Of a stretch of DNA of 64,000 nt, positions 22,116-36,174 are shown piece by piece. The stretch spans positions 25,882,501-25,946,500 of the forward strand of contig CM069610.1 in the NCBI GenBank assembly GCA_035771175.1, read 5' to 3'. Origin of the DNA: Paratinospora sagittata (Eukaryota; Streptophyta; Magnoliopsida; Ranunculales; Menispermaceae). The position numbers and the translations under genes are program-made. Every line of letters begins with the position of its first letter. Within the stretch, counting starts at the first letter, position 1. The notes under the pieces are model-generated. The model made no database searches and was not told the origin of the DNA. It saw nothing but the letters and a program-made list of their open reading frames with translations.

Positions 22116-23298
22116 TTTTTAGAGTTTTAGTGTTTAGATTGATCGAGAGGTTACCCTACACACCAAAGATCAAACTAATGCATTAGGCATGAGATATGTC
22201 TTCGTTCTACGAGCTTGACCTTTGTACACTTCGAAAGCTATTGTTTGATGTGTTCTTGATGCAAGACAATTGATTTGTTTCTTTTTGTTGTGTTATCTTA
22301 CCGAGACCACTTCATATACTTACAACTTAAAACAATGGATAGCCTCTGCAAATCTAAGCACAAAAGGGATAAAATGAAGAACTTGATGATCAACGACGTT
22401 ATCGTCAAGAGAGGTTGCAATTTTGATTCTATTCGAAGCTTGTTTTGACAAATGCAAGAATCATTACTTTCTTCTCTTGAAAAACTCTTGGGAAAGCTCA
22501 ATCTAACTTGCAAAAATTATGTGTGTTGTATTTTTGAAAATCAGAGAATGAGTGTTTTATAAAATTAGAAGTTGCGGGTTAAAGAGCAAGAGAGTACAAA
22601 ATGATTTGAATTCAAAACATTGTTTAATCTAAAGTTGTTTTGGGCATGCAAGACAATAGCAATCATCTAGGTGTTAGTAGAGAATATTTCAATTATGATA
22701 ACCTAGAAAAATTGTGTAAGGAATAGAAAAATCGAGCAAGCAGTAGTGCCCACATTTTTCTCGTTAGAAATGTCAGATTTTTGCCTCAGACGTGGATAGC
22801 GTGCTATTGGGTTGCATATCATGTTCTCAATTGACAGATAGCAGGCTATAGCAGGTCGATATACACATACCTGAGATCTCGAGTTTTACGGACTTTCCGA
22901 TAGCGTGTTATCGAGGCCTATAACGCGTTATTGCCCATTTTACTAAAGATGGAAAGATCACGGCAACAGCTTTATAGCGAAGTATTAAAGGGGATAGCGC
23001 GGTATACACAATTTTTTAAGAAAAACAAATGTTTTATTATAGAACCCTATCAGCGTGCTATCAACGCTGATAGTGCGCTAGTGCCTTTAGGAAACTTTTG
23101 GCAAATTCCTGGATAACCTTATTTTTGAAAAATTAATATTTTGACACTCAAGAACCATTCCATTAACTCAAAACATTTTGATATAAGATTAAAAACTTTT
23201 AAATAATTCAAAACTCATTGAAATTATGATTAAAACCTTTCGGAAAACATTTTTTCAAAATGAAATACTATATCGAAGTGATTTTGAATACTTTGCAA

Positions 23299-24414
23299 TT
23301 TTCAGAGTTTTAGTGCTGAGATTGATCGAGAGGTTACCCTACACACCAAAGATCAAACTAATGCATTAGGCATGAGATATGTCTTCGTTTTACGAGCTTG
23401 ATCTTTGTAGACTTCGAAAGCTATTCTTTGATGTGTTCTTGATGGAAGACAATTGATGTGTTCTTTTTGTTGTGTTATCTTACCGAGACCACTTCATATA
23501 CTTACAACTTAAAACAATGGATAGCCTCTGCTAATTTAAGCACAAAAGGGATAAAATGAAGAACTTGTTGATCAACGACGTTATCATCAAGACATATTGC
23601 AATTTTGATTCTATTCGAAACTTGTTTTGACAAATGCAAGAATCATTACTTTCTTCTCTTGAAAAAATCTTTGGGAAGCTCAATCTAACTTGCAAAAATC
23701 GCATGTGTTGTATTTTTGAAAATCAGAGAATGAGCGTTTTGTTTAATCTAAAGTTTTTTTGGGCATGCGAGACTGTGGGAATCATTTAGGTGTTAGTAGA
23801 GAATATTTCAATTAAGATAACCTGGAAAAATTGTGTAAGGAATAGAAAAATCGAGCAAGCAGAAGTGCCCACATTTTTCTCGTTAGAAATATCAGATTTT
23901 TGTCTCAGACGTCGATAGTGTGCTATTGGGTTGTGTATCATGTTCTCAATTGACAGATAGTAGCAGGCTATAGCAGGTCGATATACACAAACCCGAGAGC
24001 TCGAGTTTTACGGACTTTCCGATAGCGTGTTATCGAGGCCTATAGCGCGCCATTGCCCATTTACTAAAAATGGAAAGATCACGGCAACAGCTTTATAGCG
24101 AGTAAAGGGGATAGCGCGCTATAGACAATTTTCCAAAAAAACAAATGTTTTGTTATAGAACCCTATCAGCGTGCTATCAACACTGATAGTGCGCTAGTGC
24201 CTTCAGGAAAATTTTGGCAAATTGCTGGATAGACTTATTTTTGAGAAATTAATATTTTGACACTCAAGAACCATTCCATTAACTCAAAACATATTGATAT
24301 AAGATTAAAAACTTTTAAATAATTCAAAACTCATTGAAATTATGATTAAAACCTTTCGAAAAACATTTTTTCAAAATGAAATACTATATCGAAGTGATTT
24401 TGAAGACTTTGCAA
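23299..24414. repeat. Satellite monomer with 63-bp deletion
   Basis: This 1116-bp monomer reads GAGCGTTTTGTTTAATC, lacking the ATAAAATTAGAAGTTG...AACATT stretch of its neighbours (equivalent to 22559-22621). It also has GAGACTGTGGGAATCATTTAGG. Both traits match the first pass of the composite units in the left block. Confidence 0.92.
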
Positions 24415-25594
24415 TTTTCAGAGTTTTAGTGCTGAGATTGATTGAGAGGTTACCCTACACACCAAAGATCAAACTAATGCATTAGGCATGAGATATGCCT
24501 TCGTTCGACGAGCTTGACCTTTGTAGACTTCGAAAGCTATTGTTTGATGTGTTCTTGATGAAAGACAATTGATTTATTTCTTTTTGTTGTGTTATCTTAC
24601 CGAGACCACTTCATATACTTACAACTGAAAACAATGGATAGGCTCTGCAAATCTAAGCACAAAAGGGATAAAATGAAGAACTTGATGATCAACGACGTTA
24701 TCATCAAGAGAGATTGCAATTTTGATTCTATTCAAAGCTTGTTTTGACAAATGCTGGAATCATTACTTTCTTCTCTTGAAAAACTCTTGGGAAAGCTCAA
24801 TCTAACTTGAAAAAATTGTGTGTGTTGTATTTTTGAAAATCAGAGAATGTGTGTTTTATAAAATTAGAAGTTGCTGGTTAAAGAGCAAGAGAGTACAAAA
24901 TGATTTGAATTCAAAACATTGTTTAATCTAAAGTTGTTTTGGGCATGCGAGACAATAGGAATCATCTAGGTGTTAGTAGAGAATATTTCAATTAAGATAA
25001 CCTAGAAAAATTGTGTAAGGAATAGAAAAATCGAGCAAGCAGAAGTGCCCACATTTTTCTCGTTAGAAATATCAGATTTTTGTCTCAGACGTGGATAGCG
25101 TGCTATTGGGTTGTGTATCATGTTCTCAATTGACAGATAGCAGGCTATAGCAGGTCAAAATACACAAACCGGAGATCTCGAGTTTTTCGGACTTTTCGAT
25201 AGCGTGTTATCGAGGCCTATAGCGCGCTATTGCCCATTTACGAAAAATGGAAAGATCACGGCAACAGCTTTATAGCGAAGTATTAAAGAGGATAGCACGA
25301 TATACACAATTTTTCAGAAAAACAAATGTTTTTTATAGAACACTATCAGCGTCCTATCAACACTGATAGTGTGCTAGTGCCTTCAGGAAAAATTTGGCAA
25401 ATTGCAGGATAGCCTTATTTTTGAAAAATTAATATTTTGACACTCAAGAACCATTCCATTAACTCAAAACATATTGATATAAGATTAAAAACTTTTAAAT
25501 AATTCAAAACTCATTGAAATTATGATTAAAACCTTTCGGAAAACATTTTTTCAAAATGAAATACTATATCGAAGTGATTTTGAAGACTTTGCAA
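24415..25594. repeat. Satellite monomer, divergent
   Basis: This 1180-bp monomer has the private variants GCAGGTCAAAATACACAAAC and CCCATTTACGAAAAATGG. Both reappear in the second half of the monomer at 27960. Confidence 0.9.
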
Positions 25595-26776
25595 TTTGCA
25601 GAGTTTTAGTGCTGAGATTGATCGAGAGGTTACCCTACACACCAAAGATCAAACAAATGCATTAGGCAAGACATATGTCTTCGTTTTACGAGCTTGATCT
25701 TTGTAGACTTCGAAAGCTATTGTTTGATGTGTTCTTGATGCAAGACAATTGATGTGTTCTATTTTGTTGTGTTATCTTACCGAGACCACTTCATATACTT
25801 ACAACTTAAAACAATGGATAGCCTCTGCAAATTTAAGCACAAAAGGGATAAAATGAAGAACTTGGTGATCAACGACGTTATCATCAAGACAAATTGCAAA
25901 TTTGATTCTATTCGAAGCTATTTTTGACAAATGCAAGAATCATTACTTTCTTCTCTTGAAAAATTCTTTGGAAAGCTCAATCTAACTTGCAAAAATCGTG
26001 GTTGTTGTATTTTTGAAAATCAGAGAATGAATGTTTTATAAAATTAGAAGTTGCGTGTTAAAGAGCAAGAGAGTACAAAATGATTTGAATTCAAAACAAT
26101 GTTTAATCTAAAGTTGTTTTGGGCATGCGAGACAATAGGAATCATCTAGGTGTTAGTAGAGAATATTTCAATTAAGATAACCTGGAGAAATTGTGTATGG
26201 AATAGAAAAATCGAGCAAGCAGAAGTGCCCACATTTTTCTCGTTAGAAATATCAGATTTTTTTCCCAGACGTGAATAGCGAGCTGTTGGGTTGTGTATCA
26301 TGTTCTCAATTGACAGATAGCAGGCTATAGCAGGTCGATATCCACAAACCCGAGAGCTCGAGTTTTACGGACTTTCCGATAGCGTGTTATCGAGGCCTAT
26401 AGCGCGTTATTGCCCATTTTACTAAAAATGGAAAGATCACGGCAACAACTTTATAGCGAGTTATCAAAGGGGATAGCACGCTATAGACAATATTCCAGAA
26501 AAACATATGTTTTACTATAGAACCTTATCAGCGTGCTATCAACACTAATAGTGTGCTAGTGCCTTCAGGAAAAATTTGGCAAATTGCTGGATAGCCTTAT
26601 TTTTGAAATATTAATATTTTGACACTCAAGAACCATTCCTTTAACTCAAAACATATTGATATAAGATTAAAAACTTTTAAATAATTCAAAACTCATTGAA
26701 ATTATGATTAAAACCTTTCGGAAAACATTTTTTCAAAATGAAATACTATATCGAAGTGATTTTGAAGACTTTGCAA
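25595..26776. repeat. Type B satellite monomer, earliest copy
   Basis: This 1182-bp monomer shows the type B marks GATTTTTTTCCCAGACGTG, AGCGAGCTGTTGGG, CAATATTCCAGAAAAACATA and GAAATATTAATATTTTG. It is almost identical to 29077-30258. Confidence 0.9.
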
Positions 26777-29700
26777 TTTTCAGAGTTTTAGTGCTGAGAT
26801 TGATCGAGAGGTTACCCTACACACCAAAGTTCAAACAAATGCATTAGGCAAGACATATGTCTTCGTTTTACGAGCTTGATCTTTGTAGACTTCGAAAGCT
26901 ATTGTTTGATGTGTTCTTGATGCAAGACAATTGATGTGTTCTTTTTTGTTGTGTTATCTTACCGAGACCACTTCATATACTTACAACTTAAAACAATGGA
27001 TAGCCTCTGCAAATCTAAGCACAAAAGGGATAAAATGAAGAACTTGATGATCAATGACGTTATCATCAAGAGAGGTTGCAATTTTGATTCTATTCGAAGC
27101 TTGTTTTGACAAATGCAAGAATCATTACTTTCTTCTCTTGAAAAACTCTTGGGAAAGCTCAATCTAACTTGCAAAAATTATGTGTGTTGTATTTTTGAAA
27201 ATCAGAGAATGAGTGTTTTATAAAATTAGAAGTTGCGGGTTAAAGAGCAAGAGAGTACAAAATGATTTGAATTCAAAACATTGTTTAATCTAAAGTTGTT
27301 TTGGGCATGCGAGACAATAGCAATCATCTAGGTGTTAGTAGAGAATATTTCAATTATGATAACCTAGAAAAATTGTGTAAGGAATAGAAAAATCGAGCAA
27401 GCAGTAGTGCCCACATTTTTCTCGTTAGAAATGTCAGATTTTTGCCTCAGACGTGGATAGTGTGCTATTGGGTTGCATATCATGTTCTCAATTGACAGAT
27501 AGCAGGCTATAGCAGGTCGATATACACATACCTGAGATCTCGAGTTTTACGGACTTTCCGATAGCGTGTTATCGAGGCCTATAACGCGTTATTGCCCATT
27601 TTACTAAAGATGGAAAGATCACGGCAACAGCTTTATAGCGAAGTATTAAAGGGGATAGCGCGGTATACACAATTTTTTAAGAAAAACAAATGTTTTATTA
27701 TAGAACCCTATCAGCGTGCTATCAACGCTGATAGTGCGCTAGTGCCTTTAGGAAACTTTTGGCAAATTCCTGGATAACCTTATTTTTGAAAAATTAATAT
27801 TTTGACACTCAAGAACCATTCCATTAACTCAAAACATTTTGATATAAGATTAAAAACTTTTAAATAATTCAAAACTCATTGAAATTATGATTAAAACCTT
27901 TCGGAAAACATTTTTTCAAAATGAAATACTATATCGAAGTGATTTTGAATACTTTGCAATTTTCAGAGTTTTAGTGCTGAGATTGATCGAGAGGTTACCC
28001 TACACACCAAAGATCAAACTAATGCATTAGGCATGAGATATGTCTTCATTTTACGAGCTTGATCTTTGTAGACTTCGAAAGCTATTCTTTGATGTGTTCT
28101 TGATGGAAGACAATTGATGTGTTCTTTTTTGTTGTGTTATCTTACCGAGACCACTTCATATACTTACAACTTAAAACAATGGATAGCCTCTGCAAATTTA
28201 AGCACAAAAGGGATAAAATGAAGAACTTGTTGATCAACGACGTTATCATCAAGACATATTGCAATTTTGATTCTATTCGAAACTTGTTTTGACAAATGCA
28301 AGAATCATTACTTTCTTCTCTTGAAAAAATCTTTGGGAAGCTCAATCTAACTTGCAAAAATCGCGTGTGTTGTATTTTTGAAAATCAGAGAATGAGCGTT
28401 TTGTTTAATCTAAAGTTTTTTTGGGCATGCGAGACTGTGGGAATCATTTAGGTGTTAGTAGAGAATATTTCAATTAAGATAACCTGGAAAAATTGTGTAA
28501 GGAATAGAAAAATCGAGCAAGCAGAAGTGCCCACATTTTTCTCGTTAGAAATATCAGATTTTTGTCTCAGACGTGGATAGCGTGCTATTGGGTTGTGTAT
28601 CATGTTCTCAATTGACAGATAGCAGGCTATAGCAGGTCAAAATACACAAACCGGAGATCTCGAGTTTTACGGACTTTCCGATAGCGTGTTATCGAGGCCT
28701 ATAGCGCGCTATTGCCCATTTACGAAAAATGGAAAGATCACGGCAACAGCTTTATAGCGAAGTATTAAAGAGGATAGCACGATATACACAATTTTTCAGA
28801 AAAACAAATGTTTTTTATAGAACACTATCAGCGTCCTATCAACACTGATAGTGTGCTAGTGCCTTCAGGAAAAATTTGGCAAATTGCAGGATAGCCTTAT
28901 TTTTGAAAAATTAATATTTTGACACTCAAGAACCATTCCATTAACTCAAAACATATTGATATAAGATTAAAAACTTTTAAATAATTCAAAACTCATTGAA
29001 ATTATGATTAAAACCTTTCGGAAAACATTTTTTCAAAATGAAATACTATATCGAAGTGATTTTGAAGACTTTGCAATTTGCAGAGTTTTAGTGCTGAGAT
29101 TGATCGAGAGGTTACCCTACACACCAAAGATCAAACAAATGCATTAGGCAAGACATATGTCTTCGTTTTACGAGCTTGATCTTTGTAGACTTCGAAAGCT
29201 ATTGTTTGATGTGTTGTTGATGCAAGACAATTGATGTGTTCTATTTTGTTGTGTTATCTTACCGAGACCACTTCATATACTTACAACTTAAAACAATGGA
29301 TAGCCTCTGCAAATTTAAGCACAAAAGGGATAAAATGAAGAACTTGGTGATCAACGACGTTATCATCAAGACAAATTGCAAATTTGATTCTATTCGAAGC
29401 TATTTTTGACAAATGCAAGAATCATTACTTTCTTCTCTTGAAAAATTCTTTGGAAAGCTCAATCTAACTTGCAAAAATCGTGGTTGTTGTATTTTTGAAA
29501 ATCAGAGAATGAATGTTTTATAAAATTAGAAGTTGCGTGTTAAAGAGCAAGAGAGTACAAAATGATTTGAATTCAAAACATTGTTTAATCTAAAGTTGTT
29601 TTGGGCATGCGAGACAATAGGAATCATCTAGGTGTTAGTAGAGAATATTTCAATTAAGATAACCTGGAGAAATTGTGTATGGAATAGAAAAATCGAGCAA

Positions 29701-30258
29701 GCAGAAGTTCCCCCATTTTTCTCGTTAGAAATATCAGATTTTTTTCCCAGACGTGAATAGCGAGCTGTTGGGTTGTGTATCATGTTCTCAATTGACAGAT
29801 AGCAGGCTATAGCAGGTCGATATCCACAAACCCGAGAGCTCGAGTTTTACGAACTTTCCGATAGCGTGTTATCGAGGCCTATAGCGCGTTATTGCCCATT
29901 TTACTAAAAATGGAAAGATCACGGCAACAACTTTATAGCGAGTTATCAAAGGGGATAGCACGCTATAGACAATATTCCAGAAAAACATATGTTTTACTAT
30001 AGAACCCTATCAGCGTGCTATCAACACTGATAGTGTGCTAGTGCCTTCAGGAAAAATTTGGCAAATTGCTGGATAGCCTTATTTTTGAAATATTAATATT
30101 TTGACACTCAAGAACCATTCCTTTAACTCAAAACATATTGATATAAGATTAAAAACTTTTAAATAATTCAAAACTCATTGAAATTATGATTAAAACCTTT
30201 CGGAAAACATTTTTTCAAAATGAAATACTATATCGAAGTGATTTTGAAGACTTTGCAA
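26777..30258. repeat. Three-monomer segment, contracted second copy of the block
   Basis: Monomers start at 26777, 27960 and 29077. They correspond in order to 22116, a fusion of 23299 and 24415, and 25595. The missing monomer is explained by one unequal exchange inside the middle unit. Confidence 0.87.
27960..29076. repeat. Chimeric monomer with 63-bp deletion
   Basis: This 1117-bp monomer has a left part matching 23299 (63-bp deletion, CTGTGGGAATCATTTAGG) and a right part matching 24415 (GCAGGTCAAAATACAC, CCCATTTACGAAAAATGG). The switch lies between about 28460 and 28570. Confidence 0.88.
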
Positions 30259-31442
30259 TTTTCAGAGTTTTAGTGCTGAGATTGATCGAGAGGTTACCCT
30301 ACACACCAAAGATCAAACAAATGCATTAGGCAAGACATATGTCTTCGTTTTACGAGCTTGATCTTTGTAGACTTCGAAAGCTATTGTTTGATGTGTTCTT
30401 GATGCAAGACAATTGATGTGTTCTTTTTTGTTGTGTTATCTTACCGAGACCACTTCATATACTTACAACTTAAAACAATGGATAGCCTCTGCAAATTTAA
30501 GCACAAAAAGGATAAAATGAAGAACTTACTGATCAACGACGTTATCATCAAGACAAATTGCAAATTTGATTCTATTCGAAGCTATTTTTGACAAATGCAA
30601 GAATCATTACTTTTTCTTCTCTTGAAAAATTCTTTGGAAAGCTCAATCTAACTTGCAAAAATCGTGTGTGTTGTATTTTAGAAAATCAGAGAATGAGCGT
30701 TTTATAAAATTAGAAGTTGCGGGTTAAAGAGCAAGAGAGTACGAAGTGATTTGAATTCAAAACATTGTTTAATCTAAAGTTGTTTTGGGCATGCGAGACA
30801 ATATGAATCATCTAGGTGTTAGTAGAGTATATTTCAATTAAGATAACCTAGAAAAATTGTGTAAGGAATAGAAAAATCGAGCAAGCAGAAATGCCCACAT
30901 TTTTCTCGTTAGAAATAATAGATTTTTGTCTCAGACGTGGATAGCGTGCTATTGGGTTGTGTATCATGTTCTCAATTGACAGATAGCAGGCTATAGCGGG
31001 TCGATATACACAAACCCGAGAGCTCGAGTTTTATGGACTTTCCGATAGCGTGTTATCGAGGCCTATAGCCCGGTATTGCCCATTTTACTAAAAATGGAAA
31101 GATCACGGCAACAGCTTTATAGCGAGTTATCAAAGGGGATAGCGCGCTATAGACAATATTCCAGAAAAACAAATGTTTTATTATAGAACCCTATCAGCGT
31201 GCTATCAACACTGATAGTGCGCTAGTGCCTTCAGGAAAATTTTGACAAATTGCTGGATAGACTTATTTTTGAAAAATTAATCTTTTGACACTCAGGAACC
31301 ATTCCATTAACTCAAAACATATTGATATAAGATTAAAAACTTTTAAATAATTCAAAACTCATTGAAATTATGATTAAAACCTTTCGGAAAACATTTTTTC
31401 AAAATGAAATACTATATCGAAGTGATTTTGAAGACTTTGCAA
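29077..31442. repeat. Satellite dimer (B 29077, A 30259)
   Basis: First B-A pair, 2366 bp. Type A is recognised by TACTTTTTCTTCTCTTG, TTTTAGAAAATCAGAGAATG, AATAATAGATTTTTGTCTC, GCGCGCTATAGACAATATTC and GGATAGACTTATTTTTGA. This A copy has GTACGAAGTG and AGCCCGGTATTGCC as private changes. Confidence 0.92.
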
Positions 31443-33808
31443 TTTTCAGAGTTTTAGTGCTGAGATTGATCGAGAGGTTACCCTACACACCAAAGATCAA
31501 ACAAATGCATTAGGCAAGACATATGTCTTCGTTTTACGAGCTTGATCTTTGTAGACTTCGAAAGCTATTGTTTGATGTGTTCTTGATGCAAGACAATTGA
31601 TGTGTTCTATTTTGTTGTGTTATCTTACCGAGACCACTTCATATACTTACAACTTAAAACAATGGATAGCCTCTGCAAATTTAAGCACAAAAGGGATAAA
31701 ATGAAGAACTTGGTGATCAACGACGTTATCATCAAGACAAATTGCAAATTTGATTCTATTCGAAGCTATTTTTGACAAATGCAAGAATCATTACTTTCTT
31801 CTCTTGGAAAATTCTTTGGAAAGCTCAATCTAACTTGCAAAAATCGTGGTTGTTGTATTTTTGAAAATCAGAGAATGAGTGTTTTATAAAATTAGAAGTT
31901 GCGTGTTAAAGAGCAAGAGAGTACAAAATGATTTGAATTCAAAACATTGTTTAATCTAAAGTTGTTTTGGGCATGCGAGACAATAGGAATCATCTAGGTG
32001 TTAGTAGAGAATATTTCAATTAAGATAACCTGGAGAAATTGTGTATGGAATAGAGAAATCGAGCAAGCAGAAGTGCCCACATTTTTCTCGTTAGAAATAT
32101 CAGATTTTTTTCCCAGACGTGAATAGCGAGCTGTTGGGTTGTGTATCATGTTCTCAATTGACAGATAGCAGGCTATAGCAGGTCGATATACACAAACCCG
32201 AGAGCTCGAGTTTTACGGACTTTCCGATAGCGTGTTATCGAGGCCTATAGCGCGTTATTGCCCATTTTACTAAAAATGGAAAGATCACGGCAACAACTTT
32301 ATAGCGAGTTATCAAAGGGGATAGCACGCTATAGACAATATTCCAGGAAAACATATGTTTTACTATAGAACCCTATCAGCGTGCTATCAACACTGATAGT
32401 GTGCTAGTGCCTTCAGGAAAAATTTGGCAAATTGCTGGATAGCCTTATTTTTGAAATATTAATATTTTGACACTCAAGAACCATTCCTTTAACTCAAAAC
32501 ATATTGATATAAGATTAAAAACTTTTAAATAATTCAAAACTCATTGAAATTATGATTAAAACCTTTCGGAAAACATTTTTTCAAAATGAAATACTATATC
32601 GAAGTGATTTTGAAGACTTTGCAATTTTCAGAGTTTTAGTGCTGAGATTGATCGAGAGGTTACCCTACACACCAAAGATCAAACAAATGCATTAGGCAAG
32701 ACATATGTCTTCGTTTTACGAGCTTGATCTTTGTAGACTTCGAAAGCTATTGTTTGATGTGTTCTTGATGCAAGACAATTGATGTGTTCTTTTTTGTTGT
32801 GTTATCTTACCGAGACCACTTCATATACTTACAACTTAAAACAATGGATAGCCTCTGCAAATTTAAGCACAAAAGGGATAAAATGAAGAACTTGCTGATC
32901 AACGACGTTATCATCAAGACAAATTGCAAATTTGATTCTATTCGAAGCTATTTTTGACAAATGCAAGAATCATTACTTTTTCTTCTCTTGAAAAATTCTT
33001 TGGAAAGCTCAATCTAACTTGCAAAAATCGTGTGTGTTGTATTTTAGAAAATCAGAGAATGAGCGTTTTATAAAATTAGAAGTTGCGGGTTAAAGAGCAA
33101 GAGAGTACGAAATGATTTGAATTCAAAACATTGTTTAATCTAAAGTTGTTTTGGGCATGCGAGACAATATGAATCATCTAGGTGTTAGTAGAGTATATTT
33201 CAATTAAGATAACCTAGAAAAATTGTGTAAGGAATAGAAAAATCGAGCAAGCAGAAATGCCCACATTTTTCTCGTTAGAAATAATAGATTTTTGTCTCAG
33301 ACGTGGATAGCGTGCTATTGGGTTGTGTATCATGTTCTCAATTGACAGATAGCAGGCTATAGCGGGTCGATATACACAAACCCGAGAGCTCGAGTTTTAT
33401 GGACTTTCCGATAGCGTGTTATCGAGGCCTATAGCGCGGTATTGCCCATTTTACTAAAAATGGAAAGATCACGGCAACAGCTTTATAGCGAGTTAACAAA
33501 GGGGATAGCGCGCTATAGACAATATTCCAGAAAAACAAATGTTTTATTATAGAACCCTATCAGCGTGCTATCAACACTGATAGTGCGCTAGTGCCTTCAG
33601 GAAAATTTTGACAAATTGCTGGATAGACTTATTTTTGAAAAATTAATCTTTTGACACTCAGGAACCATTCCATTAACTCAAAACATATTGATATAAGATT
33701 AAAAACTTTTAAATAATTCAAAACTCATTGAATTTATGATTAAAACCTTTCGGAAAACATTTTTTCAAAATGAAATACTATATCGAAGTGATTTTGAAGA
33801 CTTTGCAA
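31443..33808. repeat. Satellite dimer (B 31443, A 32625)
   Basis: 2366 bp. The B copy carries GGAATAGAGAAATCGAGC, shared with the next B. The A copy keeps TTTTATGGACTTTCC, shared with the preceding A, and has GAGTTAACAAAGG as a private change. Confidence 0.92.
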
Positions 33809-36174
33809 TTTTCAGAGTTTTAGTGCTGAGATTGATCGAGAGGTTACCCTACACACCAAAGATCAAACAAATGCATTAGGCAAGACATATGTCTTCGTTT
33901 TACGAGCTTGATCTTTGTAGACTTCGAAAGCTATTGTTTGATGTGTTCTTGATGCAAGACAATTGATGTGTTCTATTTTGTTGTGTTATCTTACCGAGAC
34001 CACTTCATATACTTACAACTTAAAACAATGGATAGCCTCTGCAAATTTAAGCACAAAAGGGATAAAATGAAGAACTTGGTGATCAACGACGTTATCATCA
34101 AGACAAATTGCAAATTTGATTCTATTCGAAGCTATTTTTGACAAATGCAAGAATCATTACTTTCTTCTCTTGGAAAATTCTTTGGAAAGCTCAATCTAAC
34201 TTGCAAAAATCGTGGTTGTTGTATTTTTGAAAATCAGAGAATGAGTGTTTTATAAAATTAGAAGTTGCGTGTTAAAGAGCAAGAGAGTACAAAATGATTT
34301 GAATTCAAAACATTGTTTAATCTAAAGTTGTTTTGGGCATGCGAGACAATAGGAATCATCTAGGTGTTAGTAGAGAATATTTCAATTAAGATAACCTGGA
34401 GAAATTGTGTATGGAATAGAGAAATCGAGCAAGCAGAAGTGCCCACATTTTTCTCGTTAGAAATATCAGATTTTTTTCCCAGACGTGAATAGCGAGCTGT
34501 TGGGTTGTGTATCATGTTCTCAATTGACAGATAGCAGGCTATAGCAGGTCGATATACACAAACCCGAGAGCTCGAGTTTTACGGACTTTCCGATAGCGTG
34601 TTATCGAGGCCTATAGCGCGTTATTGCCCATTTTACTAAAAATGGAAAGATCACGGCAACAACTTTATAGCGAGTTATCAAAGGGGATAGCACGCTATAG
34701 ACAATATTCCAGGAAAACATATGTTTTACTATAGAACCCTATCAGCGTGCTATCAACACTGATAGTGTGCTAGTGCCTTCAGGAAAAATTTGGCAAATTG
34801 CTGGATAGCCTTATTTTTGAAATATTAATATTTTGACACTCAAGAACCATTCCTTTAACTCAAAACATATTGATATAAGATTAAAAACTTTTAAATAATT
34901 CAAAACTCATTGAAATTATGATTAAAACCTTTCGGAAAACATTTTTTCAAAATGAAATACTATATCGAAGTGATTTTGAAGACTTTGCAATTTTCAGAGT
35001 TTTAGTGCTGAGATTGATCGAGAGGTTACCCTACACACCAAAGATCAAACAAATGCATTAGGCAAGACATATGTCTTCGTTTTACGAGCTTGATCTTTGT
35101 AGACTTCGAAAGCTATTGTTTGATGTGTTCTTGATGCAAGACAATTGATGTGTTCTATTTTGTTGTGTTATCTTACCGAGACCACTTCATATACTTACAA
35201 CTTAAAACAATGGATAGCCTCTGCAAATTTAAGCACAAAAGGGATAAAATGAAGAACTTGCTGATCAACGACGTTATCATCAAGACAAATTGCAAATTTG
35301 ATTCTATTCGAAGCTATTTTTGACAAATGCAAGAATCATTACTTTTTCTTCTCTTGAAAAATTCTTTGGAAAGCTCAATCTAACTTGCAAAAATCGTGTG
35401 TGTTGTATTTTAGAAAATCAGAGAATGAGCGTTTTATAAAATTAGAAGTTGCGGGTTAAAGAGCAAGAGAGTACGAAATGATTTGAATTCAAAACATTGT
35501 TTAATCTAAAGTTGTTTTGGGCATGCGAGACAATATGAATCATCTAGGTGTTAGTAGAGTATATTTCAATTAAGATAACCTAGAAAAATTGTGTAAGGAA
35601 TAGAAAAATCGAGCAAGCAGAAATGCCCACATTTTTCTCGTTAGAAATAATAGATTTTTGTCTCAGACGTGGATAGCGTGCTATTGGGTTGCGTATCATG
35701 TTCTCAATTGACAGATAGCAGGCTATAGCGGGTCGATATACACAAACCCGAGAGCTCGAGTTTTACGGACTTTCCGATAGCGTGTTATCGAGGCCTATAG
35801 CGCGCTATTGCCCATTTTACTAAAAATGGAAAGATCACGGCAACAGCTTTATAGCCAGTTATCAAAGGGGATAGCGCGCTATAGACAATATTCCAGAAAA
35901 ACAAATGTTTTATTATAGAACCCTATCAGCGTGCTATCAACACTGATAGTGCGCTAGTGCCTTCAGGAAAATTTTGACAAATTGCTGGATAGACTTATTT
36001 TTGAAAAATTAATATTTTGACACTCAAGAACCATTCCATTAACTCAAAACATATTGATATAAGATTAAAAACTTTTAAATAATTCAAAACTCATTGAAAT
36101 TATGATTAAAACCTTTCGGAAAACATTTTTTCAAAATGAAATACTATATCGAAGTGATTTTGAAGACTTTGCAA
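33809..36174. repeat. Satellite dimer (B 33809, A 34991)
   Basis: 2366 bp. The A copy has TTATAGCCAGTTATC, a variant seen again only in the A copy at 61011, about 26 kb away. Confidence 0.92.

Larger units (their letters stand above)
22116..26776. repeat. Four-monomer segment, first copy of a duplicated block
   Basis: Monomers start at 22116, 23299, 24415 and 25595. The first has the private variants AAGAGAGGTTGCAATTTTG, GAGCAAGCAGTAGTGCCC and TACTAAAGATGGAAAG; all recur in the monomer at 26777. The fourth has the private TCGATATCCACAAACC, which recurs at 29077-30258. The block is thus repeated downstream, with one monomer fewer. Confidence 0.88.
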
